NCBI RefSeq assembly: GCF_900111865.1
Contig: NZ_FOJS01000020.1
Coordinates: 1-52,756 of the forward strand
Length of the DNA: 52,756 nt
From: Parageobacillus thermantarcticus
GTDB taxonomy: Bacteria > Bacillota > Bacilli > Bacillales > Anoxybacillaceae
Direction of reading: 5' to 3'
Every line of letters begins with the position of its first letter. Within the stretch, counting starts at the first letter, position 1. Under the pieces are notes generated by a model. The model did not search any database and had not been told where the DNA came from. It saw only the letters and a program-made list of their open reading frames with translations. Of this stretch, positions 35,927 to 44,233 are shown piece after piece. The position numbers and the translations under genes were made by a program.

Positions 35927-36901
35927 GTGAGGAGGGTATGCCTATTTCTTTTTATTTTGGGACTGTATTTGGTGTATGGATGTGAAAAAGCAGCATTTCC
36001 GGCCGTTCCAAAGCGGCCGCAAATATTAGTCAGCGTCAACGTCAAAGGGGAAAGTGTCGCATTTTTCGACGCAAAAACAGGGGCAACCTTGGCGGAATGG
36101 AAAGTGAAAAAACCGATTCAAGGAGCCGCGCTGCTTCGCGATCAGCGAACATTATTGCTATACGGCAATGAGCTGGATCGTGTTTACCTATATGATATCC
36201 ATACTGGAAAAGAAGCACAGGAGTGGCGGACGGGCAAAGGAATTGTTCGGGCGCTCGTATCGAATAAAGGAGATGCCGTTTTTTTGGCAGACGAGCAGCA
36301 AAACATGATCCGCATCTTTAAAGAAAATGGACAGGAAGCAGGGAAAATCGCGGTGGGTGACAAGCCGCTGACATTATTGCAAAACGATGCAGGGACGCTT
36401 CTGTATGTCATTGACTTTCGCAACATGAAGGCGTATATCGTCCAAGTTGGCAAACGGCGGGTCATTCACACGTTTTCGGTTCCGAAATTTGCCGTTAGCG
36501 GCTTGCTGCGCGAGAAAGAAGGGGAATTATGGATTGGCGGCCACGGAAGCGGCAGCACTGTGGAAACGAATATTCATATTTACTCAGCCAGAACAGGAGC
36601 GTTCGTCAAAACGGTGAAAGCGCCCGTGATGCCAGTAGATTTTGCAGAAACAAAAGGAGGAATTTATGTTTTAAGCCATGGCTCAAGCACGCTATGGAAA
36701 TGGAATGATTCAGGGGAATTGGAATCATCTGTTATCGCAGGGGCGAATCCGTTTGCCATGATTGCGGAAAACGGACGGCTATATATTGCTAGTTATGATA
36801 GCGATGAAATATATGTCGTCGACGAGCGGACGATGAAAGTCGTCGATCGTTGGAAAACAGGAAAAGGTCCGTTTCAATTGTTGATGGCAAAAGGGGGATG
36901 A
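35927..36901 (+). CDS. Lipoprotein with YncE-like beta-propeller
   Basis: A 324-residue protein. The signal peptide (about 1-18) ends in a lipobox, LVYGC, so it would be lipid-anchored outside the membrane. The rest consists of repeated blade motifs typical of YncE/YVTN-type propellers: ILVSVNVKGESVAFFDAKTG, RVYLYDIHTGKEAQEW, MIRIFKENGQEAGKIAVG, EIYVVDERTMKVVDRW. The start GTG 35927 has AAAGGAGG at seven bases; GTG 35924 is an alternative. Its stop lies at the start of the response regulator, and the three genes form one operon, suggesting the propeller takes part in sensing. Confidence 0.85.
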   Translation: MRRVCLFLFILGLYLVYGCEKAAFPAVPKRPQILVSVNVKGESVAFFDAKTGATLAEWKVKKPIQGAALLRDQRTLLLYGNELDRVYLYDIHTGKEAQEWRTGKGIVRALVSNKGDAVFLADEQQNMIRIFKENGQEAGKIAVGDKPLTLLQNDAGTLLYVIDFRNMKAYIVQVGKRRVIHTFSVPKFAVSGLLREKEGELWIGGHGSGSTVETNIHIYSARTGAFVKTVKAPVMPVDFAETKGGIYVLSHGSSTLWKWNDSGELESSVIAGANPFAMIAENGRLYIASYDSDEIYVVDERTMKVVDRWKTGKGPFQLLMAKGG

Positions 36902-36903
36902 CG

Positions 36904-37575
36904 GTGGAAAAGAAAACGGTGTTAATTGTAGATGATGAAGAAGATATGCGGTTTTTAGTCAGAATGTATTTAGAAAACGCTGGTTTTTCTTGTTTGGAAG
37001 CCGAAGATGGCGACAGAGCGCTGAAAGTTTTCGCAGACGCGAAAGTAGATGCCGTTTTAATTGACATTATGATGCCGAAGATGGATGGCTTTACCTTGTG
37101 TGAGCGAATTCGCGAACAATCGGACGTTCCGATTTTGTTTTTAACAGCAAGGGGAGAAGAATGGGATAAAGTAAGAGGCTTGAAGCTTGGTGGCGACGAC
37201 TATATTGTGAAGCCGTTTAGTCCGGGCGAATTGACCGCCCGCATTGAAGCGGTGATGCGCCGCGCTTATCACGCCGGCAATCGCGGCCTTTCGTTTGGCT
37301 CGCTTATAATTGATGAGAGAGGAAGAAAAGTAACGGTAAACGGGGAGCCGGTCATTCTCACTTTAAAGGAATTCGATTTGCTTTTATTTTTGGCAAAACA
37401 TCGCGGGCAAGTGTTTAGTCGCGAAGAGCTGCTCGCAAAAGTATGGGGATATGATTATACAGGAAATGCGCGAACGGTCGATACCCATATTAAAACGTTG
37501 CGCATGAAGCTAAAGCAGGCGAGCGCGTTCATTCATACAGTGTGGGGAATTGGATATAAATTTGAGGTGTCGTGA
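36904..37575 (+). CDS. OmpR-family response regulator
   Basis: A 223-residue regulator. The receiver domain (about 1-118) has the acidic pair DD at 10-11, phospho-acceptor Asp54 in LIDIMMPKMDG, the conserved Thr in LTARGE and Lys in VKPFSPGEL. The C-terminal winged helix (about 128-223) includes LTLKEFDLLLFLAKHRGQVFSREELL and RTVDTHIKTLRMKL. GTG 36904 has AAGGGGG at six bases; ATG 36898 is possible. It is followed without gap by the histidine kinase. Confidence 0.93.
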   Translation: MEKKTVLIVDDEEDMRFLVRMYLENAGFSCLEAEDGDRALKVFADAKVDAVLIDIMMPKMDGFTLCERIREQSDVPILFLTARGEEWDKVRGLKLGGDDYIVKPFSPGELTARIEAVMRRAYHAGNRGLSFGSLIIDERGRKVTVNGEPVILTLKEFDLLLFLAKHRGQVFSREELLAKVWGYDYTGNARTVDTHIKTLRMKLKQASAFIHTVWGIGYKFEVS

Positions 37576-38982
37576 ATGCGGCGAAATACGTTGACATTAG
37601 AGCAAAAAATATGGTTGATGATTAGCTTCGGTGTTATTTTGACCGTATCGTTTTCCTCTTTTTTGTTAGACTATTTCTACCAAAAATTGTATGTAGATAA
37701 AGTAGAACAGACGCTGCGCCAAGAGGGAAAAGCGCTGGCATCCGATTATCACGGCGGTGCGGTTAGCGAGACGTTCCGCAAGCAAATTGAATGGTATGAT
37801 AAAAAATCAACAGCAGAAGTAATGTTAGTGAATAACCCGCGTGAACTAAGCGCTTGCCTGCCGTTTGACATTCACTATCAATCGTTAATTAGCGGTAAGG
37901 ATCGCGCGAAGCTGCTTAACGGCGAAACAGTGACGAAAATCGGCTACGAAAAGCGATTTCACCGCAAAATTATGGGAGTGATCATCCCGCTATTGGATGG
38001 CCATCGCCTGCAAGGGGTGATCTACCTTTACATTCCGCTCGCAAGCATTCAAGAGTTAACGAAAGATGTCGCAATGATTTGGCTTCCGCTTGCGGCGCTG
38101 TTTGTCTTTGTTCTTCTCTTTGCTGGAAAGCAGCTCGTTCGCCATATCACCGGTCCGCTAAAGGAGATGGAGAAAGTTGCTTATCATATGTCGCAAGGAA
38201 ACTATGAAGCGCAAATTCCAGTACGGACGAACGATGAAATCGGCAAGCTGGCCAAAGCGTTCAATGTCATGGCGAAGGCAGTTGCTGAAGAAGATATGCG
38301 AAAGCGCGAGTTTTTAGCAAACGTTTCCCACGAATTGCGGACGCCATTGAGCTATGTGAAGGGGTATAGCGAAGCGATATTGCAAGGGTTGGTGAAGACG
38401 AAAGAAGAACAAAGAAAGCATGTGCAGCTGATTCATCGGGAAGCGGGCCGAATGGAGCGGCTCGTCCGTGATTTGCTTGATTTAGCCCAATTAGAAGGAA
38501 ATAGTGTGCCGCTGCAAAAAGTCCCGCTTGCATTTGCGCAAGTGATTGAAGATACGGTCGCAAAATACGAACCGTTTTTACGAAAAAAACAAATTACACT
38601 TGACGTGAAATTAGATCACGATATTATTTTGGAAGGGGATGCTGACCGGCTTGAACAAGTCGTGCAAAACCTTTTAGATAATGCTGTTCGTTATACGCCA
38701 ACTGCTGGAAAGATCAAGATACAATTAAGAAAAGTAGATGCCGCGAATTGTCAGCTTATCATTCGTGATTCAGGAAAAGGAGTTCCAAAAGAAAAGCTGG
38801 CGTTTCTTGGGCAGCGATTTTTCCGTGCGGATCAGGCACGGACGAGAAAAGAAGGCGGTACGGGATTAGGTTTGGCGATTGTCAAACAAATTATTTCCCT
38901 GCACGATGGCACGATTTCATTTTTTAGCGAAGAAGGAAAAGGAATGGAAGTGGTCATTCAGCTTCCGATATACCCTGAGTAG
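37576..38982 (+). CDS. Membrane histidine kinase partner of the OmpR-type regulator
   Basis: A 468-residue kinase with membrane helices at about 11-32 and 165-186 around a 130-residue external sensor domain. A HAMP segment (187-240) precedes the H box NVSHELRTPLSYVKGYSEA with His252. NLLDNAVRYTP (N box), IRDSGKGVP (G1), FFRADQARTRKEGGTGLGLAI (F, G2) complete the catalytic domain. It starts at the base after the regulator stop. The signal is unknown; the lipoprotein encoded first in the operon may interact with the external domain. Confidence 0.93.
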   Translation: MRRNTLTLEQKIWLMISFGVILTVSFSSFLLDYFYQKLYVDKVEQTLRQEGKALASDYHGGAVSETFRKQIEWYDKKSTAEVMLVNNPRELSACLPFDIHYQSLISGKDRAKLLNGETVTKIGYEKRFHRKIMGVIIPLLDGHRLQGVIYLYIPLASIQELTKDVAMIWLPLAALFVFVLLFAGKQLVRHITGPLKEMEKVAYHMSQGNYEAQIPVRTNDEIGKLAKAFNVMAKAVAEEDMRKREFLANVSHELRTPLSYVKGYSEAILQGLVKTKEEQRKHVQLIHREAGRMERLVRDLLDLAQLEGNSVPLQKVPLAFAQVIEDTVAKYEPFLRKKQITLDVKLDHDIILEGDADRLEQVVQNLLDNAVRYTPTAGKIKIQLRKVDAANCQLIIRDSGKGVPKEKLAFLGQRFFRADQARTRKEGGTGLGLAIVKQIISLHDGTISFFSEEGKGMEVVIQLPIYPE

Positions 38983-39055
38983 TAATCATTGAAAGAAGAT
39001 AAAAAAAGTCTTATAATCAGATAAGAATAATTTTCATAAAGGTTGGGGACTTGCG

Positions 39056-39979
39056 ATGAAACTATACAACTCGGTTTTAGACTTAATCGGCAACACACCA
39101 ATTGTCAAATTAAACCGGATTCCTGATCCGCATGGCGCGGACGTATATATGAAATTAGAATCGTTTAACCCGGGTGGAAGCGTAAAAGACCGGGCCGCGT
39201 TTGAAATGATTCGGCGTGCGGAACAAGAAGGAAAGATTGTTCCGGGGAAAAGCACGATTATTGAACCGACTTCCGGAAATACCGGTATCGGCTTGGCGAT
39301 GGTTTGTGCGGCCAAAGGTTATCGCTGCATTATCACGATGCCGGATAACGCGACGGTCGAACGCGTAAAAATTTTGAAAGCGTACGGTGCACAAGTGCAT
39401 TTAACACCGGCAGAAAAACGGATGCAAGGAGCGATTGATGAGGCGAACCGGCTCGCCGCGCAAATTCCAGACAGCTTTATCCCGATGCAGTTTGAAAATC
39501 CGGCGAATCCGGATGCGCATCGCCATAGCACGGCCCGCGAAATTTTAGAAGCGTTCGACGGCAAACTCGATGCGTTTGTGTTAACTGCTGGTACTGGCGG
39601 AACGGTGACCGGCACTGGAGAAGAATTGAAAAAACATATCCCGAATTTGCGCATTTATGTCGTAGAGCCATATGGCTCCCCTGTATTGTCGGGAGGGAAG
39701 CCAGGACCGCATAAAATCCCGGGTACAGGTCCGGGATTTATCCCGAAAATTTTAAACCGTCATATTTACGACGATATTTTTCTGATTAAAGATGAAGACG
39801 CGCAAATGATGGCGCGCCGCCTTGCCGCAGAAGAAGGCATTCTTGTCGGCGCTTCTTCTGCTGCCAGCGCCTATTATGCGATCGAAGTTGCAAAACAGCT
39901 TCCAAAAGGCGCGCGTGTTCTTTGCATGGCGCCGGACTCGGGAGAACGGTATTTATCGTCCGATTTATTTGCGGAATAA
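39056..39979 (+). CDS. cysK: Cysteine synthase (O-acetylserine sulfhydrylase)
   Basis: A 307-residue PLP enzyme that makes cysteine from O-acetylserine and sulfide. The PLP lysine is Lys44 in NPGGSVKDRAAF. The substrate-binding TSGNTG lies at 72-77, AGTGGTVTGTGEEL holds the phosphate-binding loop, and GASSAASAYYA carries the serine that contacts the pyridine nitrogen. GGTTGGGGAC precedes the ATG. It is monocistronic, with a terminator directly downstream. It could also be a CBS-like paralogue, but no C-terminal regulatory domain is present. Confidence 0.92.
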   Translation: MKLYNSVLDLIGNTPIVKLNRIPDPHGADVYMKLESFNPGGSVKDRAAFEMIRRAEQEGKIVPGKSTIIEPTSGNTGIGLAMVCAAKGYRCIITMPDNATVERVKILKAYGAQVHLTPAEKRMQGAIDEANRLAAQIPDSFIPMQFENPANPDAHRHSTAREILEAFDGKLDAFVLTAGTGGTVTGTGEELKKHIPNLRIYVVEPYGSPVLSGGKPGPHKIPGTGPGFIPKILNRHIYDDIFLIKDEDAQMMARRLAAEEGILVGASSAASAYYAIEVAKQLPKGARVLCMAPDSGERYLSSDLFAE

Positions 39980-39982
39980 CGA

Positions 39983-40012
39983 AAGGCTCGCTCAGGCGAG
40001 CCTTTTATTTTA
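39983..40012 (+). terminator. Terminator after cysK
   Basis: AAGGCTCGC pairs with GCGAGCCTT around a TCAG loop, followed by TTATTTTATT. Confidence 0.85.
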
Positions 40013-40027
40013 TTGATCGTTTGACAC

Positions 40028-40047
40028 TGTTCCATGAAAATGGAACA
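40028..40047. promoter_or_regulatory. Perfect palindrome upstream of the BI-1 gene
   Basis: TGTTCCAT-GAAA-ATGGAACA, 107 bases before the start codon. It may be an operator or a small hairpin. No T-run follows. Confidence 0.35.
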
Positions 40048-40153
40048 TATTCATCATAATCACAAATTTTTGACATTTTTTATGCGAAAATGCCATTCGG
40101 CTAATGACCGGATACGGTCTATTATGATAAACTAAGAAAAAAAGGAGGAATGC

Positions 40154-40792
40154 ATGTTGAATTACTCGACAACGTATTCATCTAGCCCCATTTCTAAATT
40201 GGCGGCCGCATTTTTGGCAGCGCTGGCGGTAGCGACGGGAGGATTTTATATCGGACAGTGGATTCCGATCGCGATGCATTTGCCGCTTGCCGTGCTGGAG
40301 ATTGTTTTGTTGCTCGTGATGATCTTTGCCCGCAGCAAAAAAGCGGTCAGCTATCCGCTGATGTACAGCTTTATGCTCGTATCCGGCGCTACGCTATATC
40401 CGCTTATCGGCCACTACATTGCGGTTATTGGTGCCGAAGCTGTGTTCAAGGCGTTTGCGCTGGCGGTCGTTTCGTTCTCCGGCGTGGCCATTTATGCGGC
40501 GAAAACGAAAGAAGATTTTTCGTTTCTTGGCGGCTTTTTGACATTAGGCGCATTTGCGCTGCTCGGTCTTTTGATTATCCAATGGTTTATTCCGTTTTCT
40601 AGCGTCGGGCAAATGGGGGTTTCCGCATTAGGAATTCTTATTTTTCTCGGCTTTACCATTTATGATATGAATCGTCTCGCCCGTTATGGTTTTACGGAAG
40701 CGGACATTCCGATGATTGTCGTCAACATTTATCTTGACTTTATTAATTTGTTTATTTACATTTTGCGCTTTTTTGCTAGCGATGAAGATTGA
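40154..40792 (+). CDS. Bax inhibitor-1 / YetJ family membrane protein
   Basis: A 212-residue protein with seven membrane helices. The C-terminal pattern LGFTIYDMNRLARYG, then YLDFINLFIYILRFF is the BI-1 signature, including the conserved Asp pair that forms the pH-sensitive latch of YetJ, a calcium-leak channel in B. subtilis. The ribosome binding site is AAAGGAGGAA. It is monocistronic with a terminator. It probably acts in calcium or pH homeostasis at the cytoplasmic membrane. Confidence 0.9.
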   Translation: MLNYSTTYSSSPISKLAAAFLAALAVATGGFYIGQWIPIAMHLPLAVLEIVLLLVMIFARSKKAVSYPLMYSFMLVSGATLYPLIGHYIAVIGAEAVFKAFALAVVSFSGVAIYAAKTKEDFSFLGGFLTLGAFALLGLLIIQWFIPFSSVGQMGVSALGILIFLGFTIYDMNRLARYGFTEADIPMIVVNIYLDFINLFIYILRFFASDED

Positions 40793-40810
40793 TCGAACAC
40801 GTCCATTCAA

Positions 40811-40856
40811 AAAAGGGCTGTTTCCCTTGCAGTTTAGGGAACAGTCTTTCTTTCAT
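40811..40856 (+). terminator. Terminator after the BI-1 gene
   Basis: GGGCTGTTTCCCT (40815-40827) pairs with AGGGAACAGTCTT (40836-40848), followed by TCTTTCATT. Confidence 0.75.
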
Positions 40857-40965
40857 TACAAACAAATGTAAACGGTCACACTGCTGAATTGCGCTTCGAA
40901 ATGGTGAGAATGGCCGCTACATAGGCTGTTTGTCCTCAACACAAAGAAAAGGGGGAAGAAAAAGA

Positions 40966-41754
40966 ATGAATCAGTTTGCTGTTAACGTATCGACTATTTT
41001 TACGGAAGTGCCGTTTCTAGAGCGATTTCAAAAAGCAAGAGAGTGCGGCTTTTCGCTCGTGGAATGCCAGTTTCCGTACAAATATCCTGTCGAACGTATT
41101 CGCGACGAGCTTCATCAACATCAATTATCCCTTGTGCTAATTAATTTGCCGCCAGGAAATTGGGAAAAAGGGGATCGAGGGATAGCGATTTTTCCAAATC
41201 GAACGGACGAGTTTCAGCGTTCCGTAGAAGAAGGAATTCGGTATGCGACCGAATTGAACGTTCCGTATATTCATTGTATGGCGGGAGTGCTTCCAGCTGA
41301 TTTAGACCGGCAAAAAGCGAAAGAAACGTACATGCGCCATCTTTATGACGCGGCAAAGCAAATGGCGAATCACTCGTTAACGCTTTTAATCGAGCCGATT
41401 AATCCTTTTGATATGCCTAACTATTTTTTGACAAACATTCATGAAGCTGTTTCGATGATTAAAGAAATTGGATTGACAAACATCAAGCTTCAATACGATT
41501 TTTACCATATGCAACGAATGAATGGAAATTTAATGACGACATTTGAAACGTATTTTGATTGGATTAAACATGTACAAATTGCGGACGTTCCGGGAAGACA
41601 TGAGCCGGGAACAGGAGAAATTCGTTATGAGTACATTTTTCAACGATTGCAGCAGTGCGGTTACAAAGGGTTCATCGGATTGGAATACGTTCCGGCGGGA
41701 AAAAGCGAACATAGCTTTCATTGGCGCAAGTTATTCATCGATCATCGATTTTAG
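40966..41754 (+). CDS. hyi: Hydroxypyruvate isomerase
   Basis: A 262-residue TIM-barrel of the xylose-isomerase-like family that interconverts hydroxypyruvate and tartronate semialdehyde. Family landmarks include FAVNVSTIFTEVPFLERFQKA, INLPPGNWEKGDRG, CMAGV, LLIEPINPFDMPNYFL, QYDFYHMQRMNGN, VQIADVPGRHEPGTGEI and GLEYVPAG with metal-binding Glu, Asp, His. ATG 40966 follows GGGGGAAG. It is followed by glxR and the glycolate oxidase genes. The C-terminus is a little divergent (HSFHWRKLFIDHRF) but of normal length. Confidence 0.92.
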   Translation: MNQFAVNVSTIFTEVPFLERFQKARECGFSLVECQFPYKYPVERIRDELHQHQLSLVLINLPPGNWEKGDRGIAIFPNRTDEFQRSVEEGIRYATELNVPYIHCMAGVLPADLDRQKAKETYMRHLYDAAKQMANHSLTLLIEPINPFDMPNYFLTNIHEAVSMIKEIGLTNIKLQYDFYHMQRMNGNLMTTFETYFDWIKHVQIADVPGRHEPGTGEIRYEYIFQRLQQCGYKGFIGLEYVPAGKSEHSFHWRKLFIDHRF

Positions 41755-41773
41755 AATATTTAGAATAAAATAG

Positions 41774-41820
41774 AAAGGAGGAAGCTTCGCCATATCCAGA
41801 TGGCGAAGCGCAAACAAATG
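41774..41820 (+). promoter_or_regulatory. glxR ribosome binding site followed by a 10-bp hairpin before the start codon
   Basis: AAAGGAGG (41774-41781) is followed by a perfect stem GCTTCGCCAT (41784-41793) / ATGGCGAAGC (41800-41809) with a six-base loop. The family-consistent ATG is at 41818. When the stem forms, the effective spacing from ribosome binding site to this ATG is about ten bases; unfolded it is 36. The stem also buries the in-frame ATG 41800. Confidence 0.65.
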
Positions 41821-42720
41821 AATATCGGATTTATTGGCACAGGCGTGATGGGAGCAAGAATGGCTAAACGGCTGCTTGCTGCAGGCTATCACGTTATCGT
41901 ATACAATCGTTCGCTCGAAAAAACAGAACCGTTAGTGCGGCTGGGGGCAAACAGAACCGGCACGATCGCGGAGCTAGCCCGTCATTCGCATGTCATTTGT
42001 ACTTGTTTATCGATGCCGGACGATGTTATCGACGTTTATTTGCGGAAAGACGGTGTGATCGAAAGCGCGAAGCCTGGTACGATTTGCCTTGATTTTACGA
42101 CAGTGGGGCCGGATACGAGCAGAGCCGTCGCGAAGAAAGCGGAAGAGAAAAAAATTGATTTTTTGGACGCTCCGGTAAGCGGTGGGCCGGAAGGAGCGGA
42201 ACAAGGCACGTTAACGATAATGGTCGGCGGAGTGAAATCAGCATGGGAGAGGGTGTTGCCGTTACTGAACGTCCTTGGCGAAACGGTGGAGTATTTGGGT
42301 CCGAGCGGCTCGGGAAGCGCGGCAAAACTAATCAATCAATATCTTGTCGCAGTACATTCTGTTGCTGCCGCAGAAGCAATGGTCGCTGGGGTGGCGCTTG
42401 GGCTGGATGCCAAGCAGCTTTACCGAATTTTGAAAGCGAGTTACGGAGACAGCCGCATGCTTCGCAGGCATATGGAGCAATACGTTTTTCCGCGCAAGTT
42501 TGAACCAGGCGGAGCGGTCAAGTATGTACATAAAGATGTTCGTTTGGCGAATCGGTTGATGGACGAAATGGGGGTGAAACAATTTTTAGGACAAATTGCT
42601 GAAGAGACGTTTGCGGACGCGATGAAACAAGGGTTAGCGGATTTGGATATGTCCGCGGTTATCCAGCCGTTAGAAAAACGATGCAATGTGATAGTAAAAA
42701 AGAAAGAAACAGACGCATAA
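41818..42720 (+). CDS. glxR: 2-hydroxy-3-oxopropionate (tartronate semialdehyde) reductase
   Basis: A 300-residue beta-hydroxyacid dehydrogenase that reduces tartronate semialdehyde to glycerate with NAD(P)H. The Rossmann motif IGFIGTGVMGARMAK is at the N-terminus. DAPVSGGPEGAEQGTLTIMVGG is the substrate-binding signature, and the catalytic lysine sits in GSGSAAKLINQYL. ATG 41818 places the Rossmann fold at the usual position; ATG 41800 would add six basic residues and lies in the hairpin described separately. It follows hyi after a 63-base gap. Confidence 0.92.
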   Translation: MNIGFIGTGVMGARMAKRLLAAGYHVIVYNRSLEKTEPLVRLGANRTGTIAELARHSHVICTCLSMPDDVIDVYLRKDGVIESAKPGTICLDFTTVGPDTSRAVAKKAEEKKIDFLDAPVSGGPEGAEQGTLTIMVGGVKSAWERVLPLLNVLGETVEYLGPSGSGSAAKLINQYLVAVHSVAAAEAMVAGVALGLDAKQLYRILKASYGDSRMLRRHMEQYVFPRKFEPGGAVKYVHKDVRLANRLMDEMGVKQFLGQIAEETFADAMKQGLADLDMSAVIQPLEKRCNVIVKKKETDA

Positions 42721-42731
42721 TTATGAATAAA

Positions 42732-42876
42732 TTCTAAATTAGAAAAATTCGTTGAAAAATTCGAAAATAGATGGTTTAATAATTAATGAAAATAATAGAA
42801 ACGCGCACAAACTTTTTATTCGTTATCCATCATTTTGTGCGTTTATTTTTACTTATTAAAAGAAACAACGTTTCTT
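42732..42876 (+). promoter_or_regulatory. Upstream region of the glc operon with two inverted repeats
   Basis: TTCTAA-A-TTAGAA (42732-42744) and AAGAAAC-AAC-GTTTCTT (42860-42876) lie in the AT-rich gap before glcE. Half sites of the GAAA/TTTC type recur before glcB (GTTTC-N7-GAAAC, 47109-47125) and the malic enzyme gene (TTTCT-N7-AGAAA, 49392-49408). They could bind the IclR regulator encoded at 51615. Confidence 0.35.
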
Positions 42877-42903
42877 ATTACAAAACAACAGGAGGTGCAA
42901 CGC

Positions 42904-44232
42904 GTGCTGTCTTTGGAATGGAAAGACGAGTTAACAGCGATTTTATCAGAAAAGCAAGTACAAATAGAAGAGCATGGATCGCATCCGCTCGGCAACAGCG
43001 GCCATGTGACCGTGTATCCGCAATCGGAAGAAGAAATTTCGAACATTTTGCGCTATGCGAACACCCATGGAAAAAGAGTGTGCATCGTTGGCGGGGGGAC
43101 GAAGCGAGGGTTTGGCGGGCAGCTGGAATGTGCCGATATTTTGCTATCTTTGGCGAACTATAGCGGCATTGTCGAACATGCGGCCGCGGATATGACGGTA
43201 ACGGTGAAGTCCGGGACGGTGTTTCAACAATTGCAAGATTATTTGGCGGAGTATCGCCAAAAGGTTGCGCTTGACCCTGTGTGGCCGCAATATGCGACAA
43301 TCGGTGGAGTGATTTCCGCTAATGATAGCGGTCCGAAGCGCCTTGGATACGGTTCAGCGCGCGATAGCGTCATTGGCTTGCGCATCGTATACCCGGATGG
43401 GACGGTCATCCGTTCCGGAGGGAAGGTCGTGAAAAATGTTGCGGGCTATGATATGAACAAGCTGTTTATCGGGGCGATGGGAACGCTTGGCGTGATATCG
43501 GAAATAACGTTGAAACTTCGCCCGCTTCCGAAATATGAAAGTCTCGTATTGCTATCATTTCCGTCAGGGAATTTAGAAGAAGTTCGTTCGTTTGCTGTCC
43601 AATTTCTTGATTCGATGATGGAGCCGGTCTGCTTCGAATTGTTGAGCCCATCATTGTCGGAACGGCTCATCGGCCAGCGCGCTTATACGCTAGCGATAGG
43701 ATTTGAAGATGTCGAAAGCGCCGTGCATTACCAAGAGGAATTTGTAAAGCGCTTGCAACCGCCTAATACGACAATCCGCATTTTGCCACAAGAAGAAGCA
43801 AAATCGTTTTGGCAAACGTTTTATACGATCGGCCCGAACGGAGCAGCTCCTGATCCATTAGGACAGGAAATCGAAGCGGCGGTGAAAATCGGCGTCGTGA
43901 ATCTCGATGTTCTTCATATCGTTCGTGAAAGCGATTTGCTGCAAGAGAGCTGCCATGTTCATATCGAGGCGCATGGCGGATTAGGGCACGGTTTGTGCCA
44001 AGTATATATCAAAGGAGAAAGCGAGTCGGTCGCTACAGCGATTGAACGGCTGCGAACGGCGGCGTCAGGCTTGGGCGGATATGCCGTTGTGAAGCATTTG
44101 CCGTTTTCATTACGGAAGCGCATCGATGTATGGGGAGAAAACCCATCGTATTTTTTCCTGCTCGATGGAATTAAGCGAAAAATCGATCCAAATCGCATAT
44201 TGAACAACCAACGGTTTATCGGAGGGATATAA
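42904..44232 (+). CDS. glcE: Glycolate oxidase subunit GlcE (FAD-binding)
   Basis: A 442-residue FAD-linked oxidase-family protein. The PCMH FAD domain includes VCIVGGGTKRGFGG, DMTVTVKSGTVFQQL, DPVWPQYATIGGVISANDSGP and VVKNVAGYDMNKLFIGAMGTLGVISEITLKL. GlcD, GlcE and GlcF form the membrane-associated glycolate dehydrogenase, oxidising glycolate to glyoxylate. GTG 42904 has a strong GGAGGTG site. The frame is open further upstream without family similarity. It is first of glcE-glcF-glcD. Confidence 0.88.
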   Translation: MLSLEWKDELTAILSEKQVQIEEHGSHPLGNSGHVTVYPQSEEEISNILRYANTHGKRVCIVGGGTKRGFGGQLECADILLSLANYSGIVEHAAADMTVTVKSGTVFQQLQDYLAEYRQKVALDPVWPQYATIGGVISANDSGPKRLGYGSARDSVIGLRIVYPDGTVIRSGGKVVKNVAGYDMNKLFIGAMGTLGVISEITLKLRPLPKYESLVLLSFPSGNLEEVRSFAVQFLDSMMEPVCFELLSPSLSERLIGQRAYTLAIGFEDVESAVHYQEEFVKRLQPPNTTIRILPQEEAKSFWQTFYTIGPNGAAPDPLGQEIEAAVKIGVVNLDVLHIVRESDLLQESCHVHIEAHGGLGHGLCQVYIKGESESVATAIERLRTAASGLGGYAVVKHLPFSLRKRIDVWGENPSYFFLLDGIKRKIDPNRILNNQRFIGGI

Positions 44233-44233
44233 G

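Noticed and set aside
40930-40965. Longer in-frame start for hyi
   Set aside because: Family homology and the GGGGGAAG site both favour ATG 40966.
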